DNA of 64,000 bases from Oxalobacter vibrioformis (GCF_027118995.1 NZ_CP098242.1:2147001-2211000), one strand, 5' to 3'. Positions 28,487-40,979 are shown, numbered from the stretch's first letter. Made by a program: numbers and translations. Notes: generated by a model from the letters alone, not told the origin.

Positions 28487-29359
28487 TTAAGGGGGTGCTG
28501 GCACCTCCTGGGTGCGCGACCAGGCAATGACGTCCTGATTCTGCTCACTCAGCCCGGCAATCCCCGCCCTCACGTTATCTCCCGGTTTGAGGAACAGTTG
28601 CGGTTCCCTGCCCATACCCACACCGGGAGGTGTGCCTGTCGCAATGATGTCACCCGGCAACAGTGTCATGAAATGGCTGAGGTAACTGACAATTTTTGCC
28701 ACAGAAAAGATCATGGTTCTGGTGTTTCCTGTCTGCATCCGAACACCGTTGACATCCAGATACATGTCCAGATTTTGCGGGTCAGGCACTTCGTCACGGG
28801 TGACAAGCCAGGGTCCGACCGGCCCGAAAGTATCGCATCCTTTTCCCTTGTCCCACTGGGTACCACGTTCAATCTGGAATTCCCGTTCCGAAAGATCATT
28901 GGCAACACAATACCCGGCAACATGATCCAGTGCTTCTTCTTCGGTAATGTACTGGGCTTTCCTGCCGATGATGACGCCAAGTTCGATTTCCCAGTCGGAT
29001 TTTTTTGAATCTTTCGGCAGGATGATGTTGTCGGTTGCGCCGCACAGGCAGGTCACTGCCTTCATGAAGACAATGGGTTCTTTGGGAAGCCGCATGTTGG
29101 CTTCTTTCGCATGTTCGATGTAGTTGATGCCGATGGCAATGTATTTGCCGACGTGGGCAACCGGGACACCCAGGCGGGGATTGCCGGATACCAGCGGCAG
29201 TGAGGCATGGTTCATCGCGGCAATGCGGGCCAAAGCGGTGTCAGACAGTTGCCCGGCAGTGAAGTCATCAATAACACCGGAGAGATCACGGATATTTCCG
29301 CTTTCATCAATCAGGCCCGGTTTTTCTTTACCGGGATGGCCGTAGCGAACCAGTTTCAT
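28487..29359 (-). CDS. Fumarylacetoacetate hydrolase-family enzyme
   Basis: 290 residues. The N-terminal lid (MKLVRYGHPGKEKPGLIDES) leads to the FAH core: IGINYIEHAKEANMRLPKEP, DWEIELGVIIGR with the metal-binding E-x-E, AGYCVANDLSEREFQIERGT, QWDKGKGCDTFGPVGPWLV and LLPGDIIATGTPPGVGMG. This is the subfamily often named 2-hydroxyhepta-2,4-diene-1,7-dioate isomerase or ureidoglycolate lyase; the substrate is not resolved, and hydrolase, isomerase or oxaloacetate-decarboxylase activities occur in it. It stands alone, convergent with the stress-protein gene. Confidence 0.88.
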   Translation of the reverse strand: MKLVRYGHPGKEKPGLIDESGNIRDLSGVIDDFTAGQLSDTALARIAAMNHASLPLVSGNPRLGVPVAHVGKYIAIGINYIEHAKEANMRLPKEPIVFMKAVTCLCGATDNIILPKDSKKSDWEIELGVIIGRKAQYITEEEALDHVAGYCVANDLSEREFQIERGTQWDKGKGCDTFGPVGPWLVTRDEVPDPQNLDMYLDVNGVRMQTGNTRTMIFSVAKIVSYLSHFMTLLPGDIIATGTPPGVGMGREPQLFLKPGDNVRAGIAGLSEQNQDVIAWSRTQEVPAPP

Positions 29360-29472
29360 TCTCGTTTCCTTCAGGAGATTGAAAAACAGAATACAGTGTT
29401 TTCAAGGGATGCGCTCATATGCAAAATCAGGTGAATTGTACCTGAGAGCTGTAGCAGACGTATCAATCCTGC

Positions 29473-30003
29473 TCATAAAACATACCGCCATGTCTCCCCC
29501 TTTTTTTCAAGGGACTGTTTTGAATAGGCCGGGGAAGAGGAGGGGAGGATCAGGGTGGTATAGCCGGCAGCATCAAACAGGGGGGCATATTCGCCTGCAG
29601 GCTGGCCGTTAAAGCAGATTTTCCGCACAAGAGGATAGTTTGTACGGAGAAAATCGAAACGATCCGGCCTGTCTTCGGCCAGGACGGACTTCAGGGGGCC
29701 TTTGCTCTGGCATGCGGAAATAACATCCCAAAGACCAATACCATGTGAAAACAGGATCTGCAGCTTTTTTTCGTATGGCATGTCAGACAGGGAAGTATCC
29801 AGGGCGGCAGACATGAGTAACCAGAACTGGTTCTGGCTCCCGGCATAGTATTGCCCTTTTTCCAGGGCGTCCTTTCCCGGGTAGCTGCATAAGATAAGGG
29901 TATGGGCATCCGGTTGCATAACCGGACCCAGTCCGTGAAGTGACGGCAGCGGTATGGATGTCGGCGTCTGGCGCATGCTGATGGTTATTGGCGGTTGATT
30001 CAA
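29473..30003 (-). CDS. DNA-deoxyinosine glycosylase (UDG superfamily)
   Basis: 176 residues. The uracil-DNA-glycosylase fold appears as LILCSYPGKDALEKGQYYAG, NQFWLLMSAAL, GIGLWDVISACQSKGPLKSV, ICFNGQPAGEYAPLF and the C-terminal LPSSSPAYS loop, which matches deoxyinosine glycosylase members of the superfamily. It excises deaminated purines to begin base excision repair. The start at 30003 is the longest; ATG 29976 (MRQTPTSIP) is possible since the core begins near PLPSLHGLGPVM. Monocistronic. Confidence 0.85.
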   Translation of the reverse strand: MNQPPITISMRQTPTSIPLPSLHGLGPVMQPDAHTLILCSYPGKDALEKGQYYAGSQNQFWLLMSAALDTSLSDMPYEKKLQILFSHGIGLWDVISACQSKGPLKSVLAEDRPDRFDFLRTNYPLVRKICFNGQPAGEYAPLFDAAGYTTLILPSSSPAYSKQSLEKKGETWRYVL

Positions 30004-30098
30004 CCTCTATATTATCCGACAGACGGGCAGGGAGTTTTATCTTTTCATGCACAAAAAACCGGAGGGTTATCCGGCTTTTTTGTGGGGGAAGGACGGGC

Positions 30099-31772
30099 TT
30101 AAAATTCTTCCCAGTTATCCTCTTCGTTTGTTATTGCCGCCACTTTTTGTGATGATGGCTTGGCAAGCTGTGCCGGTTTTCTGGCTGGCGTTGCCGGTTT
30201 GGATGATTTTAGCTTGGCAACCGGTTTGACTGTAGAGTGATAGGAGCCGATATTAAAGACATGCACCAGCTCTGCCAGGTTGCTTGCCTGGTCACGCAGG
30301 CTGCTTGTGGCTGAGGTTGCCTGTGAGACGAGCGCCGCGTTCTGCTGGGAAACGGTATCCATTTCCGTTACCGCCATGTTGATCTGTTCGATACCGGAAA
30401 TCTGTTCCTGGGTGGCCTGCGTGATATCGTTCATGATGTCATTTACCCGGCGAATGCTCGTGCCGATCTCATTCATGGTTTCCGTCGCGGAATGTACCAG
30501 CTGGCTGCCTGAACGGACCTTATCCACCGAGTCATCAATCAGGGACTTGATTTCGCGGGCTGCGGTTGCGCTACGCTGTGCCAGGCTACGCACTTCACTG
30601 GCAACGACGGCAAATCCACGCCCCTGTTCACCGGCACGGGCCGCTTCCACGGAGGCATTCAGTGCAAGAATATTGGTCTGGAAAGCAATCCCGTCAATCA
30701 CGCTGATGATATCCACGATCTTGTTGGCGGACTCATCAATATCGTTCATGGTGGCGACAACCCGGTTAATCGCTTCGCCGCCTTTGACAGAGACATCATA
30801 GGCGGAAGTCGCCAACTGGTTGGCCTGTCTGGCATTATCGCCATTCTGGCGGACAGTGGATGTCAGCTCTTCCATTGCTGAAGCGGTTTCTTCAAGCGAA
30901 CTGGCCTGCTGTTCGGTGCGGGAGGAAAGGTCCAGGTTGCCGGATGCAATCTGTTCCGAGGCGGTAGCAATCGTACTGGCGCTGTTGCTCACTTCCCCGA
31001 TGACTTTCAGCAGGCTGTCCACCATGTTTTTCATTGCCCGCATAAGCTGGGCGGTCTCATCATTGCCGGTAATTTCAACCTGTACCGTAAGGTCTCCCGA
31101 TGCGACCGTTTCTGCGACCTGCACCGCACGGTTTAACGGGCGGGTAATGCCGGTGGTAAGGCGCCAGGCAATAATGATGGAGAGGATCAGCGCCACAGCG
31201 GTAATGCCGATAATGATGGAGCGGCCTGTCTGGTAAATAGAAAGGATTTCCTGGTGGGTTTTTGCGGACCGCTCTGCCTGAGCGTCAGCAAAATCATTAA
31301 TGCTTTTTACATAGTCATCGCGTGCAGGCACCATTTTCTGGTGCAAGTGGACTTTTGCCGCATCGTATTTCTGCTCATGCTGCAGCTTGATGACTTCCTT
31401 GCGGATATCCACATAAATCTTGCGTTTTTCGGCAATAGTGGCAAGGAGTTGACGTCCGGTATCGGTTGCAACCGCCTCCTGGAGGCGTTTCTGGATTTCG
31501 CTGATCTGGGCACTGGTTTGCTTCATTGAGGCTTCAATGGCCTTTTCGTCTTCCGGCTCCTGTCCCAGTGCGAGGACATAGGCCCGTTCGCCGTTCAGGG
31601 TGGTTTTTGACAGCCAATTGACAGCGTCTTTTTCCAGGTTGACGGTATGTGTCATCAGGTGGTCGGATGCATCTGCGACTTGCTGCAGTTCCCAGATACC
31701 GGTTATTGCCATTGCGATCATCAGGATCAGGACGAGGATAAACCCCGATGTTAGTCTGGCTCCAATTTTCAT
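30099..31772 (-). CDS. Methyl-accepting chemotaxis protein, four-helix-bundle sensor type
   Basis: 557 residues: helix TM1 (about 8-28), a periplasmic four-helix-bundle sensor (30-187), TM2 (about 188-208), HAMP, then the long cytoplasmic coiled coil. The signalling tip [20 protein letters not shown] and [19 protein letters not shown] are highly conserved. Methylation-region glutamines and glutamates flank it ([20 protein letters not shown]). The protein ends in NWEEF, the pentapeptide that tethers CheR and CheB. Start ATG 31772. The ligand is unknown; small organic acids or amino acids are usual for this sensor class. Confidence 0.93.
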   Translation of the reverse strand: MKIGARLTSGFILVLILMIAMAITGIWELQQVADASDHLMTHTVNLEKDAVNWLSKTTLNGERAYVLALGQEPEDEKAIEASMKQTSAQISEIQKRLQEAVATDTGRQLLATIAEKRKIYVDIRKEVIKLQHEQKYDAAKVHLHQKMVPARDDYVKSINDFADAQAERSAKTHQEILSIYQTGRSIIIGITAVALILSIIIAWRLTTGITRPLNRAVQVAETVASGDLTVQVEITGNDETAQLMRAMKNMVDSLLKVIGEVSNSASTIATASEQIASGNLDLSSRTEQQASSLEETASAMEELTSTVRQNGDNARQANQLATSAYDVSVKGGEAINRVVATMNDIDESANKIVDIISVIDGIAFQTNILALNASVEAARAGEQGRGFAVVASEVRSLAQRSATAAREIKSLIDDSVDKVRSGSQLVHSATETMNEIGTSIRRVNDIMNDITQATQEQISGIEQINMAVTEMDTVSQQNAALVSQATSATSSLRDQASNLAELVHVFNIGSYHSTVKPVAKLKSSKPATPARKPAQLAKPSSQKVAAITNEEDNWEEF

Positions 31773-32439
31773 TTGCTCAGGCTCCTTACAAAAATTGAAT
31801 AATATGTTGTATCGGTTTTATCAGATGCGTTCAACTATTCATGTAGCCGGATTCAGTAGTGATCCAAGGCATCATGATTCAAGCATGAAACAGTATTATT
31901 TCAGTTAAAAACCTCATCGTCTTTTCATAAAACCCACAAATAATACAGTTATTAAATTTAAATATATATCAAACTGATGCAATAAAACAATAATTATTTT
32001 GAGAAGGGCATTCATTATTAATAAGGCAAGTTATAAAAAAATAATGGTTTTATAACAGGGAAAAGAAATTGTTGTCATTTTTACATTTTCTGTCGGAGTG
32101 TCTGAAAAGATGAAATATTTTTTAAAAGAGCAAAAATTTTTTGGTTTGAAAATAATGCGAAATACCGGAGAATGCGCCTTTTACAGAGAGGGAAGGAAAC
32201 TGTCTTTTTCGTTTTTTATTCAATGGCCGGATTAATTTTATATTCGGAAAATAGATAAAGCCGGATTATAAGAATTTCGGCATATTGTAAAAATGACATT
32301 GAATGATGGCTTGATATCTTTTTATAACATTTATCATTAAAACGGAAAGGCACGCTCAAAAAAAAAGCCTCCCTTTTAAAGGAGGCTGTTAACAGCAAAC
32401 TGCTTAAGCATTATTCCTGTTTAAAATGAAAGCGCATTT
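31773..32439. other. AT-rich intergenic region between two chemoreceptor genes
   Basis: About 670 bp, markedly AT-richer than its neighbours. It must hold the promoter of the 30.1-31.8 kb chemoreceptor at its left and the terminator of the other at 32358-32390. A clear sigma-28 promoter could not be located by eye, and no convincing gene is present. Confidence 0.6.
32358..32390 (-). terminator. Terminator of the Cache-domain chemoreceptor gene
   Basis: On the minus strand AGCCTCCT pairs with AGGAGGCT around a short A/T loop and is followed by a run of nine T. Confidence 0.85.
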
Positions 32440-34536
32440 TCAGAATTTATCCCATTCATCATTTTTATCAGAAGCGAAAGCGGCTGGATGCGGCGCTGCT
32501 GTTTCATGTGAGGTTACCGGTGTTTTGCCGGTATACGATATCAGGGCATGCGGGATGTTATCGATACGGAAGTAGTCAACTACCTGAACCAGATTTCCAG
32601 CCTGTTCCTGCATACTTTGTGCAGCTGCTGTGGCTTCTTCCACCAGCGCGGCATTTTGTTGCGCCATATGGTCCATTTCAGTGACAGCCGTATTGATTTG
32701 CTCGATTCCGGTAACCTGCTCCTGGGTTGCCAGAGCAATTTCATTCATCAGATTGCTGACATTGAGAATACGGTTTCCGATCTCGGCAATAGTCGTTGTT
32801 GCATGATGTACCAGTTCAGAACCGCTTTTGACTTTCTCTGTTGAGTCATTGATCAGCGCTTTTATTTCCTGTGCCGCTGTTGCACTTCTCTGTGCCAGAT
32901 TTCTGACTTCTGATGCCACGACAGCAAAGCCGCGTCCTTGTTCTCCCGCACGTGCAGCCTCGACAGCAGCATTCAATGCCAGGATATTGGTCTGGAATGC
33001 AATACTATCGATAACACTGATGATATCGACGATTTTGCTGGCAGATGATTCAATGTCATTCATGGTTTCAGTGACACGGGATGCCGCATCGCTGCCTTTT
33101 CTGGCGATATCAGCCGCGTTGGATGCCAGATCATTGGCTATTCGGGCATTGTTGCCGGTTTGCCGGACGGTTGATGTGATTTCCTCCATGGTGGACGCTG
33201 TTTTTTCCAGGGAACTGGCCTGTTCTTCCGTACGCGATGACAGATCCTGGTTGCCTGCCGCGATTTCTGCAGCCCCCGTAGAAATGGTGTTGGCGCTGTT
33301 TCTGACCTGTGAGACTGCCTGGTACAGGCTTTGATTCATTTCACCCATTGCCTGCATGAGCTGTCCGACTTCGTCGCCGGATCTTGATTCTATCCGGCTG
33401 GTCAGATCACCCGATGCAATGGTCCGCGCCACCTGTACCGCATTGGCAAGCGGGCGTGAAACCATGGAACGGATCGACATATAGATAATCAATCCCAGGA
33501 TGACAAGTGCAGCCAGGGCAATACCCAGGAAGAGATTGCGCATGGTAGTGACTTCACGGGTAATTTCATCCATATAGGTTCCGCCGACAATCAGCCATTG
33601 CCACTGGGGAAAATAGTTATACGCAACGATGCGGTCCTGCGTTTTGCCACTGCCGTCTTCACCGATGGATGCGTACTCCATGACACCATTCTGCTTTGTC
33701 AGCATGTCACGGATGTATTCCTTTCCTTCTGCATCCTTTGCATTTAAGAGGTTTTCCCCTTCTTTTGTGGGATGAACAAGAGCGAAGCCATAATGATCAC
33801 CAGGCTTGGCATCAATGGCGTAGAAATAACCGGTATCGCCAATTTTGAGTTCATTTAACTCATCCCTGACGATTTTGACATCCTCAGTAAAATCAATGCC
33901 GATATACAGTGCGCCGATCACTTCACCGGCTTCATTCTTGATCGGATCATACTGGGTGAAATACTTGCGGCCGAAAAGATCTGCTGTGCCATTGAAGGGC
34001 TTGCCATTCATCAATTGCTGATAGGAAGGGTGTTTTGTGTCTAAAAGCGTGCCAATGGCGCGTTCCCCCTTTTCATTTTTCAGTGATGTGGAAATACGAA
34101 CCAGATCATTGCCGCTGCGCGCAAATATGGTTGCCCTGATGCCTGTCAGCCCGGTAAATCTGTCGGGAATCGAAAAATCATTATTCAGTATGATGCTGCC
34201 GTTACGCAGGGCGGGGGGCGTACGTCCTGCTACCGTGACAGCTGTGGACGGATCAAGAGAAAACCGGCCGGGAAAATATCCCCTGAAGGCTTTCAGAGAG
34301 CGGTCTGCCTCACGTTGCAGATCATCATTAAAGAGCTTGATCAGATTGATCATGGCGGCATTTTTATCAGCCAGTTCGTTGGTTGTCTGCTTTTTGAGCT
34401 CTTTTGATGTGAAGTAAGCAAAACTGATGGAATATGCACCGAATATCAAGGCAATCAGAACAAAAGAAAGGAAAGAGAGTTTGGTTCCAATGCCAAAACC
34501 GCCTGATTGAGCTACGCTATTTTTCATGTTTCCCAC
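32440..34536 (-). CDS. Methyl-accepting chemotaxis protein with periplasmic Cache domain
   Basis: 698 residues. TM1 (about 20-45) precedes a large periplasmic Cache_3/Cache_2-type sensor (about 50-335) with TGIRATIFARSGNDLVRIST, GTLLDTKHPSYQQLMNGKPF, GRKYFTQYDPIKNEAGEVIG and WQWLIVGGTYMDE; TM2 is about 342-365, then HAMP and the signalling domain with [20 protein letters not shown]. The C-terminus is EWDKF, a variant of the CheR/CheB pentapeptide. Such Cache domains bind carboxylates, amino acids or nucleobases. Its signalling half is closely similar to the neighbouring receptor, suggesting duplication followed by sensor exchange. Confidence 0.93.
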   Translation of the reverse strand: MGNMKNSVAQSGGFGIGTKLSFLSFVLIALIFGAYSISFAYFTSKELKKQTTNELADKNAAMINLIKLFNDDLQREADRSLKAFRGYFPGRFSLDPSTAVTVAGRTPPALRNGSIILNNDFSIPDRFTGLTGIRATIFARSGNDLVRISTSLKNEKGERAIGTLLDTKHPSYQQLMNGKPFNGTADLFGRKYFTQYDPIKNEAGEVIGALYIGIDFTEDVKIVRDELNELKIGDTGYFYAIDAKPGDHYGFALVHPTKEGENLLNAKDAEGKEYIRDMLTKQNGVMEYASIGEDGSGKTQDRIVAYNYFPQWQWLIVGGTYMDEITREVTTMRNLFLGIALAALVILGLIIYMSIRSMVSRPLANAVQVARTIASGDLTSRIESRSGDEVGQLMQAMGEMNQSLYQAVSQVRNSANTISTGAAEIAAGNQDLSSRTEEQASSLEKTASTMEEITSTVRQTGNNARIANDLASNAADIARKGSDAASRVTETMNDIESSASKIVDIISVIDSIAFQTNILALNAAVEAARAGEQGRGFAVVASEVRNLAQRSATAAQEIKALINDSTEKVKSGSELVHHATTTIAEIGNRILNVSNLMNEIALATQEQVTGIEQINTAVTEMDHMAQQNAALVEEATAAAQSMQEQAGNLVQVVDYFRIDNIPHALISYTGKTPVTSHETAAPHPAAFASDKNDEWDKF

Positions 34537-35013
34537 ATCCTTGAGTAAATGGTTATTGTGTCTGCTTCCAGAATATTGAGGAAATCATCAATATTCTGGT
34601 GTGCCAGCTACAGGGATGCAGGGCAGGTTTTATCACGTGATCGGCGCACTTTGTTTGCCCTGCTAAACAGCATACTCTGAAGGGCAAGTCTTTAAGAATC
34701 CGGAAAATTGATTCGGGCTACGCGCACAGTGGAAGTACTGAGGGGAAAGTACATCTGCCACTTAATGGTACATCCCGGCTGCTTTTCAGAGAAGACAGGC
34801 AGATAAAATCAGGAAAAAAATGCGTGAAAATGTTGCTTTTTTGCTACATATATGCAGTTTTCCTGCATATTTCTTTTATAACCCAATAGTTTTTATCAGT
34901 ATGTGATATCCGTGCGGCGGAGCTCAAAAAAATTGTTCTTTCGCAATTACGCTTTCCACTATTTTGCATACACTTGTTCTTCAGCCATCATGATCTTCGA
35001 GGCAGGTGAGAAT
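34537..35013. other. Intergenic region with two short hairpins
   Basis: About 480 bp between divergent genes. It contains an 8-bp stem ATATGCAG/CTGCATAT (34850-34870) followed by a T-rich stretch, and a nested fold around AGTGGAAGTAC...GTAC...CCACT (34731-34764). Either could be a regulator site or weak terminator. No gene is supported. Confidence 0.45.
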
Positions 35014-35256
35014 ATGAATACATTCGAAAGAAAGGCAGAAGCGAATCATCCTCTTAATATGGACAGGCGGCAGAACAGTAAAAAAGTGGATATTGTCGAA
35101 CATGGCATTCGGATACAGGCAGACTATGGATATGTACGGGCGGCGCAATATATGTTTAACAATGGTGTGGGATGGCCGGTGATACAGCGTGTCCTGCACA
35201 GCCATGTTCTTCGCCGTCGCGTTAAGGGAGATTCGTCACCTGAACCGTTGCATTGA
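35014..35256 (+). CDS. Small hypothetical protein (80 residues)
   Basis: ATG 35014 follows GGCAGGTGAG at good spacing, and the frame runs without interruption to 35256. The product is basic and soluble, with DIVEHGIRIQADYGYVRAAQ and YMFNNGVGWPVIQRVLHSHV, then a basic tail. The YGYVRAAQYMFNNGV stretch with a following RVL resembles a small conserved betaproteobacterial protein of unknown function. Nothing in the neighbours gives a role. It ends just before an IS3-family relic. Confidence 0.6.
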   Translation: MNTFERKAEANHPLNMDRRQNSKKVDIVEHGIRIQADYGYVRAAQYMFNNGVGWPVIQRVLHSHVLRRRVKGDSSPEPLH

Positions 35257-35286
35257 CTCTTTCCAGAACCAAAAAAACCGCGCTTA

Positions 35287-36208
35287 TGAAGTGAACGCTT
35301 AATATCGGACTGCGGTTATTGAAATGGCCTGAGTACGGTATTGCCCAGGACTCAGGCCATTTAAATTCAGTTTTATCCGTTCATTGTTGCAGTAATGGAT
35401 ATACGCATTTATTGCGGATTTCAGTTGTTGTATATCAGTAAAATCCGAAGAGCAGCAGCCTTCAGATTTCAGAATGCCAAAGAAACTTTCCATTACTGCA
35501 TTATCCAGGCAGTTTCCTTTGCGAGACATACTGTGTTCAAGATGGTGCTGTCGCAGTTTTTCCTGATAAATCGCCTCTGGTATTGCCAGCCCTGATCGCT
35601 CTGTTATACAGATCAAGAATCGGTGAAAGATACCGCTTTTTACCTCTGACATTGAATTGACTCACCTCTGTCACCCCTTTCTGATTCGGTTTGTCAGCCG
35701 TAAAATCCCGTTTCAGGAGATCCGGAGTGACTCTTCCCTATACGCCTTTGCAGGACTGATATTATTTGCGCCTGAGGGTGGATGCAAGCCGTTGTTCGCG
35801 CATGAGCCTGCGAACGGTTTTGTGATTAAGATGGCAATTTTCCTGACGCAATGCCAGTGTGATGCGACGATAACCATATCGTCCTTTGTGCTGGTGAAAT
35901 AATGCCTTAATTCAGATATTATTTGCGCTTTACTGGCTGCGTTGATTTCTTTTGTTCCTGAATCAAGGCTTGCAGCTTTTTTAGATAGGCATTCTCCGCG
36001 CGAAGATACTCAAGCGCTTCCTGGATGGTTTTGAATTCAGGAAGAGATGCTGTCATGGTATTGACGGGGTTTGCTTTCTTCTCTGGCACCCTCTCCACTG
36101 TTGAAATAATGGAGCGCAACCTCTCGCTTGAATTCCAGACTGTATTTCTTCTTGCCCATAAAGTGAAACCCTTAAGCGTTGGCTGTCCAACTTTAAGGGT
36201 TCACTTCA
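35287..36208 (-). mobile_element. IS3-family relic, copy 1 (internally deleted)
   Basis: The ends are TGAAGTGAACGCTTAA (left) and, reverse-complemented, TGAAGTGAACCCTTAAAG (right). On the minus strand it keeps the C-terminal part of the orfB integrase (35299-35652, with GNCLDNAVMESFFGILKSE holding the catalytic Glu, and YIHYCNNERIKLNLNGLSP) and the C-terminal part of orfA (35919-36119, ending QEQKKSTQPVKRK). The first catalytic Asp region of orfB and the N-terminal part of orfA are gone. No target duplication is visible. It cannot transpose by itself. Confidence 0.85.
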
Positions 36209-36247
36209 AAAAACGCGGGGCTTTTCAATATATCAGATAGCAAAAAA

Positions 36248-36415
36248 TCACTTAATCTTCGCTTCCTTATAAGGCACATGCTTTCTTGCCTTCGGGTCAA
36301 ACTTCACAATCTCCAGCTTATCCGGGGTAGTACGCTTATTCTTCGTCGTCGTATAAAAATGCCCCGTACCAGCCGTAGACTCCAGCTTAATCTTTTCCCT
36401 GCCTGACTTCGCCAT
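36248..36415 (-). CDS. rpmG: 50S ribosomal protein L33
   Basis: 55 residues, from ATG 36415 with AGGAGATAG upstream: [20 protein letters not shown], then [20 protein letters not shown] and a basic C-terminus [15 protein letters not shown]. It is the zinc-independent form without CXXC pairs. It lies 12 bp downstream of rpmB on the same strand, the usual rpmB-rpmG operon. Its 3' end lies 40 bp from the IS3 relic, so the relic sits just behind an essential operon. Confidence 0.95.
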   Translation of the reverse strand: MAKSGREKIKLESTAGTGHFYTTTKNKRTTPDKLEIVKFDPKARKHVPYKEAKIK

Positions 36416-36427
36416 AACTATCTCCTG

Positions 36428-36664
36428 TTAAACCTTAATACCGCGCTCGCGCATATCAGCCAGCACCGCGTCAATCCCCAGCTTATCAATCGTCCTCAAG
36501 CCGGCTCTGGAGAGGCGAAGCGAAACCCACCGATTCTCCGATTCCACAAAAAAACGCCTGTTTTGCAAATTGGGCAAAAAGCGACGCTTCGTCTTATTAT
36601 TCGCATGAGAGACATTATTGCCTGACATAGGCTTCTTGCCTGTCACCTGGCACACACGGGCCAT
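36428..36664 (-). CDS. rpmB: 50S ribosomal protein L28
   Basis: 78 residues: [40 protein letters not shown], then [20 protein letters not shown]. Length and sequence are normal for a zinc-free bacterial L28. Preceded by a GGAGGTGG ribosome binding site. First gene of rpmB-rpmG. Confidence 0.97.
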   Translation of the reverse strand: MARVCQVTGKKPMSGNNVSHANNKTKRRFLPNLQNRRFFVESENRWVSLRLSRAGLRTIDKLGIDAVLADMRERGIKV

Positions 36665-38423
<1,759 letters not shown>

Positions 38424-38443
38424 TCAGGCCGGTCTGGTTTAAT

Positions 38444-38475
38444 GGCCCTGACCGGAAGATCAACCGGCCAGGGCC
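38444..38475 (+). other. Hairpin between guaB and guaA
   Basis: GGCCCTGACCGG pairs with CCGGCCAGGGCC (11 of 12 positions) around an 8-nt loop. No T-run follows, so it is not a standard terminator; it could be an mRNA stability or processing element within the guaBA transcript. Confidence 0.6.
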
Positions 38476-38498
38476 ACATCATTATTGGAATTTGACGT

Positions 38499-40109
38499 AT
38501 GCATTCACGAATCCTGATTCTTGATTTTGGTTCTCAGGTAACCCAACTGATCGCTCGCCGGGTGCGCGAAGTCGGTGTTTTTTCTGAGGTCGTTCCTTAT
38601 GACATCGGCGAAGAAACGATTCGCCAATACGGGAATGACGGCTCGCTTCGCGGCATTATTCTCTCGGGTGGCCCCAGTAGCGTGACCGAAGGCGATACGC
38701 CTCGTGCACCGCAGGCGGTGTTTGAAAGAGGGGTACCGGTCCTGGGTATCTGTTATGGCATGCAGACCATGGCCGCACAGCTTGGCGGCAAGGTGGAAAG
38801 TGGCCAGGTACGTGAGTTTGGTTATGCCGAGGTCCGGGCACGCAGCCATACCGCCCTTTTAAAAGGGATCAATGACTTTGTCACAGCCGAAGGCCATGGC
38901 ATGCTCAAGGTCTGGATGAGCCATGGTGACAAGGTGGCGGAAATGCCGCCCGGTTTTTCCCTGATGGCATCCAACGATGCCTGTCCGATTGCCGGGATGG
39001 CGGATGAAGAACGGAAGTTTTACGCGGTGCAGTTTCATCCGGAAGTGACGCATACCGTGCAGGGAAAAGTGATTCTCAGCCGTTTTGTCCATGAAATCTG
39101 CGGATGCAAATCAGACTGGAATATGCCCGACTATGTTGAGGAAGCCGTTCAGTTCATTCGCGATCAAGTCGGGGATGAAGGCGTGATTCTAGGGCTTTCC
39201 GGTGGTGTGGACTCCAGTGTGGCAGCCGCACTGATTCATCGCGCCATTGGTGACAAGCTTACCTGCGTGTTTGTCGATCATGGGTTGCTCCGTCTGGATG
39301 AAGGCAAGATGGTCATGGATATGTTTGCCAAAAATCTGGGTGTTAACGTGATTCATGTTGATGCAACCAGCCAGTTTCTGGGACACCTGAAGGGGGTGAC
39401 TGACCCGGAGGAAAAACGCAAGATCATCGGACGGGAATTTGTTGAAGTATTCCAGGCGGAAGCGGCAAAGATCAGTAACGCCAAATGGCTGGCCCAGGGT
39501 ACGATTTATCCCGATGTGATTGAAAGCGCCGGGAAGGATAAAAAAGGGCACACCATCAAGAGCCACCACAATGTGGGCGGTCTGCCTGAAGACCTCAATC
39601 TCAAGCTGCTTGAGCCATTGCGTGAGCTTTTCAAGGATGAAGTGCGTGAACTGGGCCTGGCCTTGGGGTTGCCGCATGAGATGGTATACCGTCATCCTTT
39701 CCCGGGCCCCGGCCTGGGCGTGCGCATACTGGGTGAGATCAAGGCCGAGTATGCCGATCTCTTGAGACAGGCTGATGCTATTTTCATTGAGGAGTTGCGT
39801 AATACCCTGGTGGACAACCCGCTGGGTGACGCCGTGCCTCCCATGACCTGGTACGATGCGACCAGCCAGGCCTTTGCCGTTTTCCTGCCGGTCAAGTCTG
39901 TTGGCGTGATGGGTGATGGCCGCACCTATGACTATGTCGTTGCATTGCGTGCGGTACAGACGCAGGATTTCATGACGGCACACTGGGCGCATCTGCCACA
40001 TGATTTGCTGGGACGTGTTTCCAATCGCATTATCAATGAAGTGCGCGGCATCAACCGCGTGGTCTATGACATTTCAGGAAAACCGCCTGCCACGATTGAG
40101 TGGGAGTGA
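38499..40109 (+). CDS. guaA: GMP synthase (glutamine-hydrolysing)
   Basis: 536 residues. The class I glutaminase half (about 1-200) has [35 protein letters not shown] with nucleophile Cys85, and QFHPEVTHT with the catalytic His/Glu. The ATP-pyrophosphatase half has the P-loop [38 protein letters not shown] and [11 protein letters not shown]; the dimerisation domain ends PPATIEWE. It aminates XMP to GMP. Length is normal and the end is intact although an IS fragment begins within 12 bp. Confidence 0.97.
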   Translation: MHSRILILDFGSQVTQLIARRVREVGVFSEVVPYDIGEETIRQYGNDGSLRGIILSGGPSSVTEGDTPRAPQAVFERGVPVLGICYGMQTMAAQLGGKVESGQVREFGYAEVRARSHTALLKGINDFVTAEGHGMLKVWMSHGDKVAEMPPGFSLMASNDACPIAGMADEERKFYAVQFHPEVTHTVQGKVILSRFVHEICGCKSDWNMPDYVEEAVQFIRDQVGDEGVILGLSGGVDSSVAAALIHRAIGDKLTCVFVDHGLLRLDEGKMVMDMFAKNLGVNVIHVDATSQFLGHLKGVTDPEEKRKIIGREFVEVFQAEAAKISNAKWLAQGTIYPDVIESAGKDKKGHTIKSHHNVGGLPEDLNLKLLEPLRELFKDEVRELGLALGLPHEMVYRHPFPGPGLGVRILGEIKAEYADLLRQADAIFIEELRNTLVDNPLGDAVPPMTWYDATSQAFAVFLPVKSVGVMGDGRTYDYVVALRAVQTQDFMTAHWAHLPHDLLGRVSNRIINEVRGINRVVYDISGKPPATIEWE

Positions 40110-40529
40110 TTTTGCATCCATGTGCATGATACCAAGCTGCACATTCTTGTTGATGACATGGGGCGTTTACTGAAGCTGCGCCTGTCACCGGGGCAGGCAA
40201 GTGATCACACCTATGCGCCTGAACTGATCAAAAGCGCCATAAGCTGTAAAGCGAAAGCCGTTGTTGGAGACAAAGGATACGATAGCGCCTCTCTGCGAGA
40301 TCAGATTCATCAGGGTGGACTAAAAGCAGTTATCCCCTATCGCAAGAGCGCCAGAGTACATAAGCCTTTGAGCAAAAGGCATTACAAACAACGCAATATC
40401 GTTGAGCGATTTATTGGCAGAATCAAGGAAAACCGCAGGGTATCAAGAAGGTATGACAAGAAAGCTTCACATTTCGCCAATTTCGTGCTTCTCGCTGCCA
40501 TCAAATCATGGCTGAATGTTATTTGTTAG
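40110..40529 (+). pseudogene. C-terminal fragment of an IS5-family (IS427-group) transposase
   Basis: From 40122 the frame reads MHDTKLHILVDDMGRLLKLR, LSPGQASDHTYAPELIK, VVGDKGYDSASLRDQI, VIPYRKSARVHKPLSKRHYK, QRNIVERFIGRIKENRRVSR and ends NFVLLAAIKSWLNVIC. The second Asp (DKGYD) and the Glu (VERFIGRIKE) of the DDE triad are present; the N-terminal half with the first Asp is absent. The left break lies directly behind the guaA stop codon, so the other part was lost by deletion. No intact left end can be found. Confidence 0.82.
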
Positions 40530-40702
40530 CAGAACCTAGGCTGTTTTCCTGCTACCCCAAAAAGTCTTCCGTACGATTGCCCGTTTCGTAATCATTTTAT
40601 TGAAATTGGTGAGATATCAGAGACTTTTCACTTACGCCTTCCGGTTATCCACAAACAAATCCACAGTTTCTGTGGGCAAATCCCTTTTTGTTGCTTTTTT
40701 GA

Positions 40703-40728
40703 AATTTATGCAAATTTTTGCATAAATT
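40703..40728. promoter_or_regulatory. 26-bp perfect palindrome, possible operator
   Basis: AATTTATGCAAA and its exact reverse complement TTTGCATAAATT are separated by TT. It lies 5 bp before a candidate small gene in an AT-rich gap. Its lack of GC makes it more operator-like than terminator-like. Confidence 0.5.
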
Positions 40729-40733
40729 GAGCG

Positions 40734-40979
40734 GTGATAAAAATAAATCAAAACCCGATAAAAACAAACATTAATTTGATAATAATCAATCTGTTTTTAT
40801 TTTTATATTGGAATAAATTAATTTCCGCAGGATTAATAATAAAAAAATATCCTGATTTCATACTGAAAACCGGTTTTATAAGATCAATAACATTGATTTA
40901 TTTTCTGCTGAATGACATTGTAATTTCCCGTTTCTTTTCAGCCGTTTCATGTATCACTTTTCCACATAAAGACGAATGA
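40734..40979 (+). CDS. Possible small hydrophobic protein (81 residues)
   Basis: A frame from GTG 40734 (GAGCG just upstream) codes for an Ile/Leu/Lys-rich product with two possible membrane segments (INLIIINLFLFLYWNKLI and SITLIYFLLNDIVISRFF). Its stop codon lies inside the first arm of a terminator, and a palindrome precedes the start, which together look like a gene unit. But composition is very AT-rich and no family is recognised, so chance is a real alternative. Confidence 0.3.
   Translation: MIKINQNPIKTNINLIIINLFLFLYWNKLISAGLIIKKYPDFILKTGFIRSITLIYFLLNDIVISRFFSAVSCITFPHKDE

Noticed and set aside
34731..34764. Relative of the 48-nt elements
   Set aside because: It contains TGAGGGG inside a nested hairpin, but stems and bulge differ; only the loop motif is common.
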